Positions 63,679-64,000 of a stretch of DNA of 64,000 nucleotides are shown in pieces; positions within the stretch are counted from its first letter, which is position 1, and each line of letters begins with the position of its first letter. Below the pieces are notes generated by a model. It worked only from the letters and a program-made list of their open reading frames with translations, was not told the DNA's origin and did no database searches. This DNA is from CAIXPS01 sp034430115. GTDB lineage: Bacteria; Chloroflexota; Anaerolineae; J036; Brachytrichaceae. The position numbers and the translations under genes are program-made. The stretch spans positions 1 to 64,000 of the forward strand of contig DAOUFG010000093.1 of assembly GCA_034430115.1 (NCBI GenBank), given 5' to 3'.

Positions 63679-64000
63679 TTACCGTTCTATTTCGTTTAGC
63701 CTTGCGAACTCGCCGTGGTACTTTATCGCTGCCTTGTTATATGCTTGCGCAGCTTCCAGTTCTGTATCAAAGTACCCCAGATGTACCAGCCCATCCTTTG
63801 TGGATATTCGTGCTTGCCATCTTCCAGTTTTGTGCTTACGTCTGTTCTCTGGGTGGAAAAACACTCCCTTGTAATGGTTCTTCCCGTTTGAGTGCTTGCC
63901 TGTGTTCCATTCATTCTGTTGCCTGGTTGCCAGACGCAGATTCGCTCTTCGATTGTCAAAAGAATCTCTATTAATGTGGTCAACTTCCAATCCATCCGGT
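63679..64000 (-). CDS. HNH endonuclease with AP2 domain, 5' part missing
   Basis: The gene runs off the right edge; 107 codons are present. GLEVDHINRDSFDNRRANLR with the catalytic His is the core of a phage HNH homing-type nuclease. After a linker an AP2 DNA-binding domain follows: YKGVFFHPENRR, RWQARIS, and LGYFDTELEAAQAYNKAAIKY. Such genes are free-standing mobile elements in phage genomes. The frame is open without a stop to the last base, so TTG 63990 is not its start. Confidence 0.85.
   Translation of the reverse strand, partial: PDGLEVDHINRDSFDNRRANLRLATRQQNEWNTGKHSNGKNHYKGVFFHPENRRKHKTGRWQARISTKDGLVHLGYFDTELEAAQAYNKAAIKYHGEFARLNEIER

Overview
The window looks like a piece of a Chloroflexota (Anaerolineae-type) chromosome joined, near 56.77 kb, to a phage-like segment. 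The left 56.7 kb is GC-rich. It carries lipoproteins and membrane-anchored proteins with long Thr/Pro linkers, SH3 and PA14 surface domains, an NB-ARC/TPR signalling protein, GTG and TTG starts, clean SD sites and short repeated hairpins between genes. I see no outer-membrane protein genes. The lineage is inferred from this content, because no rRNA or other marker gene is present.

Layout of the chromosomal part. 0.1-15.9 kb: mixed metabolic and accessory genes, including nucleotidyltransferase, SH3 lipoprotein, MlrC-type M81 peptidase, SDR, proline-iminopeptidase-like hydrolase, nucleoside hydrolase, DUF2726/zinc-ribbon protein, RNase H with viroplasmin domain, a MazF/PemK toxin-antitoxin pair, enolase-superfamily enzyme, GyrI-like protein, PIG-L deacetylase and a GNAT. 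16.0-21.5 kb: a sugar or amino-sugar catabolic set (DegT aminotransferase, ceramidase-like protein, Gfo/Idh/MocA oxidoreductase, two TIM-barrel isomerases). 21.6-24.8 kb: a STAND module whose two reading frames are joined by a slippery heptamer plus hairpin and flanked by exact 30-bp direct repeats. 25.0-30.7 kb: a potABCD polyamine importer next to an ornithine-decarboxylase-like gene. 30.9-41.3 kb: phosphoesterase, PA14 protein, methyltransferases, an orphan histidine kinase, a PDZ protein, a DUF402-CinA fusion, a cupin protein and an AbiEii-like nucleotidyltransferase pair. 41.4-49.6 kb: MFS transporter; a JAMM protease beside a CysO/MoaD-MoeB-rhodanese fusion; then dnaX, ybaB and recR. 49.7-56.6 kb: desaturase, polyprenyl glycosylphosphotransferase, GNAT-like protein, M20 amidohydrolase, FolD and a Nudix hydrolase.

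From 56.7 kb to the right edge nearly everything reads leftward, GC is visibly lower, genes are tiny and overlap by start/stop codons, and the recognisable products are SSB, an Rnl2-like RNA ligase and an HNH-AP2 endonuclease. A normal tRNA-Asn stands at the junction. Four tRNA-like sequences at 58.63-59.27 kb have perfect acceptor stems and T-arms but abnormal middles (124, 154, 68 and 108 nt). A 14-base motif repeats in the gaps of this segment and may be a phage promoter or operator. No integrase, capsid or terminase gene is visible, so whether this is a prophage, a remnant or an assembly join cannot be settled here.

The observations I rate highest are the probable -1 frameshift in the STAND gene, the odd tRNA-like cluster next to an RNA ligase, and the CysO-MoeZ-type fusion with its JAMM protease.
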